Assembly: GCA_022419385.1 (NCBI GenBank)
Contig: JAJUBI010000004.1
Coordinates: 4,383,286 to 4,447,285, forward strand
Source of the DNA: Paraconiothyrium sp. Pb-2020
Lineage: Eukaryota; Ascomycota; Dothideomycetes; Pleosporales; Didymosphaeriaceae
Reading direction: 5' to 3'
DNA length: 64,000 bases
Made by a program: the position numbers and the translations under genes. The notes under the pieces were generated by a model. The model worked only from the letters and a program-made list of their open reading frames with translations. It searched no databases and was not told where the DNA came from. Of the stretch, positions 46,986 through 58,618 are shown piece by piece. Each line of letters opens with the position of its first letter. The stretch's first letter is position 1.

Positions 46986-49186
46986 ATGGCTTCCTCAATC
47001 AAGGACCGCATTGCCGCGCTCAACATCGAGCAAGTGCATGCCCCTGCACCCAGTAGTCGACCGACATATACATACGAGCAAGCGACAACAGCGAAGAAGA
47101 AGCCACCACCACCCCCTCCGCCGTCGCAAAGACCACCCGCCGCACAAAGACACCAGACCGTGAACAATCCGCCTGTGTATGACGCGCCTACGTCGGCCAG
47201 ACACTTCGGCAACCAGCCCGCGCCTGTACAACCTGAACCGCCCAAGAAGTCACCAGCTCTACCCCCGCGACCCCCTCCGCGAAACAACACGCCCAAGCAG
47301 CCGCCCAGTCTGCCACCGCGCCAGCCCTCCCAAGCAGGAAGCCTACGAAGAAGCGGTTCAAGAGACTCGGTTCTTACGACTTCTTCTAGTATATCACATC
47401 TTTCTCTGGACTCTACCAAGACTACAACCAGCAATGGCACCAGCAATGGCGGGCGCATGTACACTGTGCGAGCACCAGCGTATGATCCAACGACGCTGCC
47501 GCCGCTACCTGCGAGGAAAGTCGAGGATCCCAAGCAGGATAGCTCCATCAAGAAAGCCATGCGATCGAATACAAATGTGACTAGTCCAAAAGCATTACCG
47601 CCTCAACTTCCGTCGCGGCCATCCCTTCCTGCACGGCCTGCTTCTAAAGTTCACAATTTGGAGAACGATCAAGCTGAGAAGCCGCGGAGGCTCCCTCCTC
47701 CCAATCTACGGCCTGCCTTGGAGCTGGGTTTCAATAATGTAGCCAAACCGCCTCCGCTTCCTTCAAGTAGACCCACACCCAATCAGTCCAATGATAATGC
47801 GCCTCCTCCTGTTCCCCTTGCGTCGCGGCCGAACTTGGATGCTATCATGGCGTCAAAGCCGAAACCTGGAGCTGTTCCTGCTTCGTGTCTTATTTGCCGA
47901 GATTTCTCAGGACCTGATCAGCACGCTGCTCAATTTCCTCGCACTAGCTTGCCGTCTTCCGATGTGACTTGGCTGGCCACACAGCTGACGGTACGTCAAA
48001 CTCAAAGCTGTTCACCGTAATACCTATGCCGGGATTACAAAGTGCTCGAGCATAGATGTGGGATCTTGATTGTGATTTTCTCTGACTCTAACAGGCTCCA
48101 TTTTCTTCACCCACAGACAAGGCGCGCGCTATCTTTGTGTGGTTGCACCACAATGTCGACTATGACTGCCATTCATTTTTTTCTGGAACAGTTTCAGGAA
48201 CTACACCTGAGAAGACCATCTCTTCAGGTCTGGCGGTTTGCTCGGGATATGCAGGTGAGTCCCCTTCTCATAACAAAAATAAATCCGAGTTTGAATACAG
48301 TCGCACTGCATATGCCTAGCGCGGCGTAAAGTAGCCTGCTCAAAGCTCAAGCAAGACATTATATAGCCGACGAAGTGTACTAACAGAAGACGAAACAGGT
48401 CTCTTTGCTGCTCTCGCGATGAAAGCTGGCTTGGAAGCCGTCGTAGTTGGTGGTCACGGGAAGGGCTTCGGACATTCCCCTCTCAAGCAAGGCGATCCGT
48501 TACCACCGTTTAGCGCAGGCCATGCATGGAACGCAGTTCGTATTGACAATGGTCAATGGAAGCTAGTCGATGCATGCTGGGGCGCGGGTAGCCTGGGTTG
48601 CGGTAGTAACCAGTACAATCGGCACTTCACCGCGTCCGAGTTCACGAGAAGTAATGAGGATTTCGGATACACTCATTATCCAGAGAACAGGGACTATCTC
48701 TTCCGTAACGATGGGCGAACTTACACTTGGGAAGATTATCTCATGGATGACATGGGCGAGCGGCTCCAGATATACGGCGACCCCGAAGGCGACCACGGTG
48801 TCAACCGACGCACCTTCCAGCCGGCTATGAAGCACATCAAAGTCCACGATCCGCACGACCCTGTAGTCCGCTTCCAATTCGCCGTGTCGTGTCCGCACTG
48901 GGACCACGAGCGGAACGGGAAAGGGAAACCGTACGTTATGACACTCAACGTAGGCGGTAGGGATGGGAGAAAAACGCAGCATATACCCTTTAATACCGAC
49001 GGCAAAAGCTGGTGGGTGGACGTCAACCGGATCGACCTTGGTGCTCCGGGCCAAAAGATCACTGTCTGCTTTGTCACGTCTTTTGACAACAAGGATGGGA
49101 GAGGTCTTACGATACAGCAGTACAAGGCGAAGCAGGGCAGAGTGGCTTCGGCATGGGGCTCTATGTGCTGTTGGGAACTGGTTTGA
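46986..49186 (+). CDS. Proline-rich transglutaminase-fold protein (Cyk3-related, no SH3 seen)
   Basis: Three exons: 46986-47990, 48095-48254 and 48399-49186 (introns of 104 and 144 nt), giving 650 aa. Residues 1-300 are a proline-rich disordered arm with many PPxPP and PxLPxRP motifs, likely SH3-domain ligands. The transglutaminase-like core follows: Cys384 in SGLAVCSGYAG, His430 in GHAWNAV and Asp446 in LVDACWG form a complete triad. A C-terminal beta domain completes it. Relatives include cytokinesis protein Cyk3 and kyphoscoliosis-peptidase-like proteins at septa or the cortex. No SH3 domain is encoded, unlike yeast Cyk3. The start at 46986 gives MASSIKDRIAALNIEQV; an in-frame non-ATG extension upstream is ignored. 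Confidence 0.9.
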
Positions 49187-50009
49187 TATGGTATTAGGCA
49201 AATGATCATTCATCCTGCGCTACGCAGGGTAGCGACCGACGTTCGTTAATCAGACTTCTACTGGCTAATGCGTACGAGAATTTGCAGCTATGGATACCCC
49301 GGGAGAGTGTTTTTCTTGAGGTGAAGGGTTTATGCAGCTGGCGGAGGTGCCTCCGGACGAATTAATGACGGATTTGGATCTTGGGAAAGTCATGTTCATC
49401 GAGTTTCAAGTGTATTTTGGCGCTTCAATGGCGAGATAATGAGAATAGTAATACTTAACCTGTGCAACCGCAATGGTGCAATGGGACGTCGGACTGTAGT
49501 CTTGCGTAGAAAAAATCTGCAGGACAGTGCCGTTCCATCTTAGTAGATCGCAATGAACTTTTCCAATATCGTGTAGGTCTGAGTATAATATATGGAATAA
49601 GTCGCTATAATACCACCGTGGGGCGACGAATGTTCACGAATCAGAGTTACTACAGCTACTTATAACATCCCCGGAAAATCGTTCACAGCTTTACAAAGGT
49701 CGTAAGCGCACATGCGCACCGGAATACCATCGTAGGCTCTTCTCAGATTCTCATCAACATATCTTAATCATGTTTCGAACGTTTGTTAGTTGTGTCCTCC
49801 GAGGAGCGAGCCGGGACCTCGGGAGGATAAGTTACACGTGACGTAAGGCTTGGCGAACCATTGCGGCACGCCGACGCGAAATGTGTAGAGCTTTGGAAGT
49901 TGGCTTGCACGCGCCATCACCCCCACGGCCTGTCGCAATTCCCTTTCACCGCACATCCTCACAACCCGAGCATGTTTCGCTGAGCCGTGCGAATCGAACA
50001 ACCGCAACC
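49187..50009. other. Intergenic/promoter region upstream of EDC3
   Basis: 823 bases between genes on the same strand. No gene, tRNA or clear TATA box. Confidence 0.5.
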
Positions 50010-52481
50010 ATGGCGACTGCACTTATCGGAATTTCTGTCACGGTCACGCTCCAGAACCCGCCGAATACCGTGGTAGAGGGCCTAGTCGCAAATGTCAACG
50101 CGCAAACGTCAACGTTGACGCTGCAGAATGGTAAGCTGTCATAGCTAAACTATGTTCAAGCCAGTTCTAATTATTTTAAAGTCTTCTTCCCAGCTTCAGG
50201 CCACCGTCTGAGTAGTTACCACGTAGAAGGGCACGCGATAGCCGACATCAAAGTCAACCACGCTGCGACGGCTCAGCCGCAACCTCAACCTCAACACCAC
50301 AACCCTCCACCGCCGATCCAACACCAATCTTCGTTTCCTCAGTATCCCCAGCATGTCGCTCCGCCGGCGCCTCCCTCTGGGCGACCAGCGCCACAGCCCT
50401 TCGTGGACCCCGCCATTCTCAGCATGGGGAAAAGAGCCTCTACGGCCCAGGCACCCGCACAGCCGCCGCCGGGCCCCCCTCAGGAAGCGCCTGCAACGCC
50501 AATGAAGCCTGTACCAGCAACTAGCTTTGCGCCCTTGCCTAATAACACGTCGCCGTTTGTTGGCAATGCGAAACAGCGTAGCGTCAGAAAGCCGAGCGCG
50601 GCGACACTGGAGGGTCCATTCTCTTCGCTAGACATTGCGGATGCTGAAGAGCAGGACAGTGACGGCAAAACAGTAAAGTCTACGTTACGGAGGGCGAGCA
50701 TCAACAAGACGCGTAGTGGGAAGCCAATGGACGAGCCAGTCGCGCAGCCTGGAGCCAGGAACGAGGAGAATGGCAAGCGTACAAGGCGAGGTGGCAAGTC
50801 TCGCAAGAAAGAGGTTGCTGCGCAGGAGAAACGCAACGGAAATGATGTCTCGTCTCCAGACGCTGCGCGCAAGACGTAAGTACCCCTCTTGACCTACCAT
50901 TGACTCCTTTGTCTTCGCTTGTATTGTGGTATGTTGCATGGACTAACAATCTACAGCAAGGACAACGGCTGGAGGAACACGCCAATGCTACAAGATCCTG
51001 CATCACAAATAAGGACCCCAGGAGTCATTGGAGGTAGCGTTGGGATGCAAGCCGCAAATGCATCAAACCGCAAGACACGTCGGCAGAAAGCGATGGATGC
51101 GACGAACGGTTGGGCCACCGAAGATGCAACTGACGTTCAAGAGCTTCCTGAGTTCGACTTCGCCGCCAACCTTTCCAAGTTCGATAAGCGTACGGTGTTC
51201 GACCAAATTAGAAACGAGGATACAACAGCCGACGAGGATCGCTTGGTAAGCTTCAACCGCTTAGCTAGGCCTGGTACACATGGTGGGAAGAATTTGCACC
51301 CTACAGAGAACGTGCTGGACGGTCGCAAGCTAAGGAGTGCTTCAAATTCCGATTCGGACGAAGAGCTATCAGACTTTGGCAGCGGCCGCAACTCCAGAAG
51401 AGCTATGTCACGGGCTTCTATAAAGCGGATACCTACGCGGCAAGGGAGCGGAGTTCAGGCAGACTTTGATACGCAAAGTCATGTTGGAGCAGCACCGACC
51501 CTGATGACACGTGCTGGTAATCGCTCGTTCATTAATCGACCGATTCAATACGCCTCCTCATCACATGCCACAGGAAGTCCCAAACCAGGCCGGATAACTA
51601 CGCCTCCAGACTCACCGCTTCTCGAATCGACATCGAAAAGCTGTTTACGACTCGCCAATACCAACCGCAAATGTCACACAATTACCCCTGGCGGTATGCT
51701 CGCCGTTGAAGAGATAGCTGAGGTTGACTACGGTCTTACTGAGGAAATCATGGCCGAGAACGCAGGCCGCGGCATTGCCGAAGTAGCCCTCTCAGCAATC
51801 AACCCAGGAGGCCGTCGCCTCGCCCGCGACAACCCCAACGCGCGCCCCGTCATCGTCGTCCTCGCTGGTAACCACCGCGGTGGTGCTCGGGCCATCGCCG
51901 CCGCCCGCCACTTACACGCTCGTGGTCCCAAAGTCATGGTCGCACTCCTAGGCTTCGAGCGCAACGCCGATTGGGACCGCGACGTCCGGAAACAAGTGGA
52001 TCTATTCAAGAAATTCGGCGGCAGTGTACGCGCATGGCTAGACACGGAAGACGCCCTGAAAAGACTGCAGGCACCGCCCGAGCTCATCATCGACGCGCTG
52101 CTCGGCCGCCAACGCGAATTCGACGCCCTCGGCGACGAGGACAGGCGCACGGTGCTCTCCATCGTTGGATGGGCGAACAAGTCCCGCGCTGCCTGCCTCG
52201 CTGTCGAGACCCCTTCTGGCGTCGGCGGCAGCACGGGCGAGGTCGCTATCCTAGAGGGCGAACCGCTTGAAGTACGTGCTAAGTACATTGTCTGTCTCGG
52301 TGCGCCGCGCTCGGGCTTGCTCAAGGCGCTGCAGAACGGGGCGGGCAGGGATCCGCGGTGGGCGATCTGGGTGGTGGATATCGGGGTCAATCGGCCGTGG
52401 AGGAATGCGGGTGTGGGAGGGGGTAAGGGGATCAAATTTGGGGAGGATTGGGCGGTGCAGGTGGAGTTTGTAGAGGGATGA
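50010..52481 (+). CDS. EDC3: Enhancer of mRNA-decapping protein 3
   Basis: Three exons: 50010-50130, 50182-50875 and 50957-52481 (introns of 51 and 81 nt), giving 779 aa. The N-terminal divergent LSm domain (residues 1-75) is completed by the first splice, which creates LQNVFFPASGHRLSSY. A Pro/Gln-rich linker follows. The FDF motif region (ELPEFDFAANLSKFDKRTVFDQI, quoted here in part: FDFAANLSKFDK) lies near 325-350 and binds the Dhh1/DDX6 helicase. The C-terminal YjeF_N Rossmann-like domain (from about 520: RPVIVVLAGNHRGGARAIAA) mediates dimerisation. Edc3 activates Dcp1/Dcp2 decapping and scaffolds P-bodies in the cytoplasm. The order LSm-FDF-YjeF_N is complete. Confidence 0.96.
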
Positions 52482-53631
52482 GAGGAAGAACGCGGATTGT
52501 GGATGATTGTATGATTATACGGCTTTTCGATGCATTGCGCGGCGTTTTGTCTCGTGAGTAGCTGCCACGAGCGGAAAAGTAGCTTATGAGGTTATGATCA
52601 CGGTGGATTTTATTGTTTGGACTGAGGTCGTGTGAGGAAGTGATGCGGGCCTCGTGCAGGCTGAGATTGCAGTGCAATTGGGAATCACTAGAGCCGCAAC
52701 AGAGAGAAAGCAAAAAGGTAACCGGGCAGTGCAGAATCCTCGTCCGGGCTAAAGAATGCAGTGCAATATATGCAAGAGTGTAATCTATGCATCATGTTAA
52801 ACAACTCCTACCGACTAGAGAATGCAGTGTCTGCGGGGGTAAAATCTATGCATCGTGTTACGCAGCTCCTCTAGACTAGAGAATGAAGTGCAAGGGGTCC
52901 AAAACTGAAGCTACTCTGGATTGGTCCGTTTGACACCTGTTGACATTGTACAGCAGAGCAGCTCATTGGGGCTAGAGATTGCAGTGTCGCTCGACGTAAT
53001 ATTCTGCCTCATTACTGCTTATAATGAACCCGACGATATTGTCTAACCCACTGTAGCCCACGGATTTCCTCGGATACAAGAATGTGGATACATCTGGAAC
53101 TGTGCACATTTCCACCTTCTAAGCTCATACTTTGTCTTCTTACAGTTTTACGTTTTGCTACATTGTGTACACGGCGACTTACGACGATAACGTATTGGTT
53201 CAGGTAACGTATGTCGCCTGTAGATACTTCGTTGATCCTGTCACTTACTTGCTCAGGCTGATTGAACGTAGAATCAGGTTTTGATTAACATAGGGCGTCG
53301 TGCACTGGGTAGGAAGAATCATTGGAGTATGAGTGTAACCTTCCCACTTTCCCGCCTTCCACTATCGGATACCGCTACTCTGACATCTCGAAACTTCGAC
53401 CCAAGTTTGCAACCAGCTTTTCAGGACAGCCAAAGGGCTCTGCGCACTAAGACGATTGCAGGCACACAGCAGTATATCCCTAGCAAGATGATAGACTCGA
53501 AATTCTGCGGTCCAGCCGCTTTGCAGAGGTCTAGATGTTCAACGGGAACGAAGGACATGCATAGCAGCGCCGTCGTTGCTTGATACTCTCCGTCACCAAT
53601 GTAGGCCTCTTCTAGAGTCTTTTCAAGAAGA
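52482..53631. other. Intergenic region with degenerate repeats
   Basis: EDC3 (+) and the M20 gene (-) converge here. It carries the AGA(A/T)TGCAGTG repeat family listed separately. A 100-codon frame at 53281-53583 has no protein-like character. Confidence 0.5.
52663..52990. repeat. Degenerate interspersed/tandem repeat with AGAWTGCAGTG core
   Basis: The core AGA(A/T)TGCAGTG, or a one-base variant, recurs at about 52664, 52752, 52818, 52879 and 52975. Two adjacent copies (52750-52815 and 52816-52876) also share the downstream segment TAATCTATGCATC-TGTTA and then CAACTCCT or CAGCTCCT, making an imperfect tandem unit of about 61-66 bp. A third copy from 52877 is truncated or diverged. Confidence 0.75.
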
Positions 53632-54993
53632 TCACTCTACCTTCTTCGCATCTTCAACATCCTTCCTCCACTCCTCCTTCACCTTTCCAAGCAGTTCAGT
53701 GGAACTGCACACATCCACCGCCACGCCCGCCAACGCCTTTCCCACCCTTAACGCCCTCCCAAATGCCTCTCTCGTCCCACTCGCAACCTCAAAGTCTCGA
53801 GAATGATTCGCCCCACCCTCCGGCCCGGCAGGTATGGAAAAGCTCGCGTTCACGCTGGGGAGGCGGTAGCTCAAGTTACCTTGGTCAGTGGAAGCTTTCA
53901 CGTAGGTGTATTGGGTCAGTGGGGGGATAGGCGGGTCTGGAACGTCGGGGAGAGCGTTGAAGTGCCGCGTGTAGCTCGCGGCGAGGACGCGGTTGGGGAC
54001 GTGGTCTGCATAGCCTGGCGTTACTTTCAGCTGAACGCGGGCACCGGTGGCTTCTGCGCCGGCGCGGAGACACGCTTCGACTTTCTGCTGGAGGGCTTCA
54101 AGGCGGGCGGAGCTGGGTGCGCGTATGAGCAGGGCACCTGCGGCGTAGGCGTGGATGATGTTGGGTGCTGCGCCGCCGTTGGTGATGTGCATGCCGACGA
54201 TGTCGTCTGGCCGTAGTTGCTGGCGGAGGACGCTGACAGCGTTGTACGCGATGATGAGGGCGTCTAGGGCGTTGATGCCTAGCCACGGACTGTTGGCGGC
54301 GTGGGCTGCTTTGCCAAAGTACTCGACCTCGAGACGTGTGAAAGCTGTGGTTCGGACGAGCGCGCTGTTGTTGAAGAGACCTGGGTGGGAGATGAGGCTG
54401 ATGTCCACGTTGTCGTAAGCACCTGCTTCGAGAAGCAGAATCTTTCCGCCTGTAGGAGAAGGATTTTCCTCGCCGGGAGTGCCTATAAGGCGTATCGAGC
54501 CCGGGAGGCCATGCTCTTGTAGGATGTGTGCTGTCGCGAGAGCAGCTGCTACAGATGCAATTGCGATAAGGTTATGGCCGCAAGCGTGACCGATACCTGG
54601 AAGAGCATCTAGACGTGTTCGTTAATGGAGGCGAAGAGATAGTGATGGGTTTCACATACCCATTTCAACGTTGAATGAGACAACGGGACCTTCCCTGCCA
54701 GTGTCGAAAATTGCTGTCCATGCCGTCTCTATGCCGTAGGCGTGGGGCGTGACTATCCAGTCATCTCGGGATCGCATGAAATGTGTGAGTGCATCGTGTG
54801 CTTTGTACTCATTAAACGCAAGTTCGGGGTTATCATGTATGAACTTGTTCAGTGGCCAAAGTACGTTTCGCCAGCTGTCGACATAGCCATCGATTTCGGA
54901 CACATGCTTCGGAGTATCCTTGTGTACTCCATGATTAGGAGCCCGTGTTTTTTTAGAGAGTAGAATGTAGCCATCTAGTTTCGACTCTTTCAT
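53632..54993 (-). CDS. M20-family amidohydrolase/peptidase
   Basis: Two exons on the minus strand, 54993-54660 and 54608-53632 (51-nt phase-1 intron), giving 436 aa. The splice creates the metal-site segment MDALPGIGHACGHN (Asp112, His119, His123), and GTPGEE follows with Glu158/Glu159 as catalytic base and metal ligand. N-terminal HDNPELAFNEYKAH and the dimerisation-lid region are typical of M20D/AbgB-type amidohydrolases, which include PM20D2. These enzymes cleave N-acyl or dipeptide amide bonds using two metal ions in the cytosol. There is no signal peptide. It is divergent from the AsaB-like oxygenase across 405 bp, which suggests possible co-regulation. Confidence 0.93.
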
Positions 54994-55398
54994 GTTCGTT
55001 CTGTGGAAGAACCGGCGCAGCTACATCTCAATTGGCTAAGGGTATAGCACAATGGTGAGATGCCATATTGGTACGATGACGTGATATGGGACTTGTGGAC
55101 GATGATGCACCCGAGGCAGTAGATTGTGATTGGAATGTAGCCAAGCTCTCCGCGTGGCGGTCGTACATATGTGCGCATGTGCCATGGGATCAACCGGGTA
55201 AACTCCCCGCCGGAATACGAGGTTCCGGCATGTTATGAATTACCGCTTACGGTCATACAGGAAGTTACATTTGTGCAACAAACATATTGCATCTACCGGT
55301 ATATAATAAACTAGCGAGCTAGTATCCGATGCCGGCAGTTGCACATTTCCGCTCCGTTCAAGTTTGTCGTTAGCATTCTGCAGGCGAGATTTCCTCCT
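54994..55398. promoter_or_regulatory. Divergent promoter, M20 amidohydrolase / AsaB-like oxygenase
   Basis: A 405-bp region between two divergently transcribed metabolic genes. The TATA box for the right-hand gene is listed separately; none was found for the left. Confidence 0.5.
55300..55310 (+). promoter_or_regulatory. TATA box of the AsaB-like gene
   Basis: TATATAATAAA lies 89 nt upstream of the ATG at 55399. This spacing supports that ATG over the next one at 55432. Confidence 0.55.
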
Positions 55399-56283
55399 AT
55401 GCTCCCCTATGATCACCGACGCATATTCGAGATGTACGATAACACACTACCAATCAGCGACAGGACCGAGAAACGCAACGTCGAGACGACATTCAACTAC
55501 TGGGACGACCCTGGGGATGGCTCCAAGCCAACACCAATAGTCATCGGAGCAGGCAGAATATCGAACAAGCGTCCTCATCTTCCTCACGACTTCGTGGTCA
55601 CGGATATAACCGGCGATGAGGACGAATACTCCCTGGACAGACATGGGTTCCAATACTGTCGCCACAGGAGCCTCGAGAGCGACTTTGTCGACGAGCAAGC
55701 CATCGAAACTGCGTACTATGATGAATGCCGGGAGCTCTTGAAGGAAGCTACTGGAGCTAATCGGGTGCACATCTTCAACCACAAGGTTCGCCGCGGACCG
55801 ACACAGTGGCACCATCTAGGGTTCAGTAACCTCGCCAATCGCGGCCCAGTGACTCGAACGCACGTGGATCAATCGTACGATGGAGCGGAACTGAGGTTGC
55901 GATGGGAATTGCCTGAGGAAGCAGACGAGCTGGTGAAGAGGAGATACCAGATCATCAATGTCTGGAGGCCCATTGCAACAGTTTTGAAAGACCCCATTGC
56001 GACCGCGGATGCAGGTTCAGTCCCAGATGCTGATCTTGTCGCGGCAGATATGACCGAGGATGGGTTTAAAGGAGAACAGTGGGTCGTGCGACACAATCCA
56101 GCTCATCGGTGGTACTACAAGAATCGGTTGACACCTGATGAAGTTCTGTTGATCAAGTGCTTCGATTCAGATAAATCGGTGGCACGAAGATCGCTTCATT
56201 CCGCGTTCGAAGATCCCGCGCATCGTGACAAGGAGTCTAGGCAGAGCATCGAGGTTAGGTGTCTGGTCCTCCACGACTCTTAG
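55399..56283 (+). CDS. AsaB/CmcJ-like non-heme iron oxygenase (GA4 desaturase family)
   Basis: A single exon of 294 aa from the first in-frame ATG (283 aa from the next, at 55432). Family features: an N-terminal FNYWDDPGDGSKP segment, DITGDEDEYSLDRHGFQY, IFNHKVRRG, and the HVDQS motif whose His and Asp should bind iron. The rest is INVWRPI, HRWYYKNRLTPDEVLLIKC and LHSAFEDP. Relatives include the hydroxylase/desaturase AsaB of aspergillic acid synthesis, CmcJ and gibberellin-desaturase-like proteins, which oxidise small molecules using 2-oxoglutarate and Fe(II). The neighbouring oxygenase and amidohydrolase suggest a small metabolic group. Substrate unknown. Confidence 0.87.
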   Translation: MLPYDHRRIFEMYDNTLPISDRTEKRNVETTFNYWDDPGDGSKPTPIVIGAGRISNKRPHLPHDFVVTDITGDEDEYSLDRHGFQYCRHRSLESDFVDEQAIETAYYDECRELLKEATGANRVHIFNHKVRRGPTQWHHLGFSNLANRGPVTRTHVDQSYDGAELRLRWELPEEADELVKRRYQIINVWRPIATVLKDPIATADAGSVPDADLVAADMTEDGFKGEQWVVRHNPAHRWYYKNRLTPDEVLLIKCFDSDKSVARRSLHSAFEDPAHRDKESRQSIEVRCLVLHDS

Positions 56284-56880
56284 CTACTTCTTGGTTGAGC
56301 AAGGTTCACTCTGTCGCTGATATCTCAGCAAGGACAAGATATTGACAAGCTGAGGGGTAGTGACTATCCTACCGATATTGTCATTTGTAACCTCCAAGAA
56401 AGGTTAGATAGTAACGCAGAGTGCGGGGAGTTTCAGCTGTACGCATGTGACTTCCAACACGTTTTGTTCTTCGGACGCGTTTACCCCTCTAATCATATAG
56501 AGCGATTTACCGGCTTGGCGTAGTTCAGGGTATCAAATGCCGCCGCAGAAATCTAGCGAATGTACATGGACCGTCCCGGTGGTAGAAGATAACGGATTTG
56601 TGGCCTTTCTTGGGGTCAGAGGCGATGTGGAGCAGCCACTTTGGGAGAATGCGGTACACCCATAGGGAGCGGGGAAGCGAAGCAGGATCACCATCTATCT
56701 TGTGGCAATCATTGATTCGTAGGAATGGCGACAAGCGTACTCACCGGCATTGACCTACGCGAAGCTGAGGTATATAAGCTCTGTCTCGAGGAGACATAGA
56801 GTTCGTGCGTTGTGATCTCGTAGGAGAGGAAGAGAAATCCCTTATCATTATCCAGACACCAGCAACATCCCCTCAACACT
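56284..56880. other. Intergenic/promoter region
   Basis: 597 bases between two oxygenase genes on the same strand. It contains the TATA box of the second gene; no gene is present. Confidence 0.5.
56771..56778 (+). promoter_or_regulatory. TATA box of the IPNS-like oxygenase gene
   Basis: TATATAAG is 103 nt upstream of the last base before the ATG at 56881, the right distance for a short leader. Confidence 0.6.
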
Positions 56881-58058
56881 ATGGCTCCCCAGGTCGATGC
56901 TCCTAAGACCGTCGAATGGCAGGGAAAGCGGGTTCCGGTTTGGTCGATGCGGACAGTAGACTACGGCCTGCTGCTCTCGCAAGATCCCGCCGAGGTTGAC
57001 AACGTGCTCAAGGCTTGCATCGAAGATGGTTATTTCTACCTCGATCTTAACAACATCGACGGCCGTCGAATGCTTGGTGACCAACAAGAGACGCTCAAGC
57101 TCATGCACCGCTTTTTCGAGTCGCCGATCGAGCAGAAGAACGAGTTCGGCCTAATCTCTTCCCATCTCGGTTACGAACCCCAGGGAAGCCGCACCGGTGC
57201 CTTTGGGGCGGGGACGAAGGACGGATATGAGATGCTGAAGGTCTCCCGTGACGAGATCCAGAGGGGTAGCCCTAAGGTCCCATCCCCTATCAAGAACAGT
57301 GGCGATCTCGGCATCCTGGAGAATTCTATCGGCAGCTGCAACACTATCACCAAAGTCATCCTTTCGGCTTTGTCAACTGGTATGGGCTTGGTCGGCGCTT
57401 CGCGCTACGAGAACCACCACCGCAACGACAAGCCGTCGACCACCACGGTAAGTGACCGTCACAACCAGGTCTTCTCCAAGACGGCGTTTGACTGACATGT
57501 GGACAGCTGTCTATGATGCACTACCTTCCCTCAGAGATCACTGGCCCCAAGGAAGTTGGTCACCAGAAGCACACCGACATTAGTTCTTTGACACTGCTCT
57601 TCAGCGAGCAGTGGGGTCTCCAGATCCGACCCCCGGGCACTTGCGGAGCGCGTGAGATGGGTTTTGTCGAGCCCAAGAAGGGCTGCGCTTTCGTCCACGT
57701 TGGTGACTCTTTGCGATTCGCTAGCGGCATGAAGATGCAGTCATGCATCCACCGCGTAGTGCCTTTCGACCCCAAGGAGCACCGCTACTCGATCGCTTAT
57801 TTCCTCCGTGCTGAGGACGACACCATGTTCATGGACAGCGAGGGCCGCTACGTGACTGCTGGACAGTGGCACGACCAGAAATTCAAAGCTTTCACAGACC
57901 CATGGATGTACCAGCTTCAGGCACCGAAGACCATGATCTTGGGCGGCATGACGGAGGACGGTGAAGATGACCCTGCGCAGCAGGAAGTCGAGCCTGCGTC
58001 TGAGCCCAGCCCTGTTGGCGCGAAGGCACAACTTGCCTCAGTTTCTGTCCACGCATAG
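56881..58058 (+). CDS. 2OG-Fe(II) dioxygenase, isopenicillin N synthase-like
   Basis: Two exons, 56881-57447 and 57507-58058 (59-nt phase-0 intron), giving 372 aa. The N-terminal DIOX_N region runs over about residues 16-130 (ACIEDGYFYLDL, SPIEQKNEF). The double-stranded beta-helix core carries the facial triad His211, Asp213 (HTDIS) and His271 (CIHRVV), and the 2-oxoglutarate-binding pair Arg282/Ser284 (HRYS). The C-terminal 35 residues are an acidic, low-complexity tail (EDGEDDPAQQEVEP). Such enzymes hydroxylate, desaturate or cyclise secondary metabolites in fungi. Its consensus TATA box points to regulated expression. Substrate unknown. Confidence 0.92.
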
Positions 58059-58618
58059 ATAGATAGGATTGAAGTACATGAATTAACGATTGAATCAAAT
58101 GAACTTGTTTTTATGACAATATGTTGATGGCGAAGTATGCCAGTGAGATGAGAGGAGCTAATCAACGAAGAAGCCTTCCCTCTGAGAGGGACGCACACTC
58201 TTAAGGATGAACAATGAACAACGCGATCTGATGTGGATGAAGACTAGGGAAGTGGGAAGGAGCAGTCGCGACGTGTCGCGTAATATGTCCGGTTTAGCTT
58301 AGCGTACCAATTATTAAACTATACCAGTGAACTGTACACTGATGTAACTCCATTCTGTCTCACATGTTCCATTTCTTGGAAAACATAGAATAGTACAATA
58401 TGGTACACGGAGTCTACTGCTCGACGAAAAGGTGTGAGAGCACGACCATCGGAGCCTACTTCGCCGCACTTCTTCGTGTCATTTTGGTGATTCTAGGTAC
58501 ACGCGAAGCACCTTAAGAACGTCTTCCCCCTCCAAGTGTAGGCAGTTACACACAGTATTTTACTGCAGAGGACCTCGTGTCGATTGGACCCTGCTGAAGT
58601 GTACATTGGCGAACCATG
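58059..58618. other. Intergenic region between convergent genes
   Basis: 560 bases of 3' flank for the IPNS-like gene (+) and the mitochondrial IF3 gene (-). No gene. Confidence 0.5.

Noticed and set aside
46949..47560. 203-codon minus-strand Gly-rich frame
   Set aside because: It arises from the complement of a proline-rich coding region (CCN codons read as GGN).
48563..49213. 216-codon minus-strand frame opposite the transglutaminase-fold gene
   Set aside because: It overlaps the conserved C-terminal exon of a recognised protein and shows no domain of its own.
51728..52435. 235-codon minus-strand frame within EDC3
   Set aside because: It is the reverse complement of the YjeF_N domain coding region; it is Arg/Ser/Pro-rich and has no family signature.
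53281..53583. 100-codon frame between EDC3 and the M20 gene
   Set aside because: Starts without an ATG and has no protein-like features.
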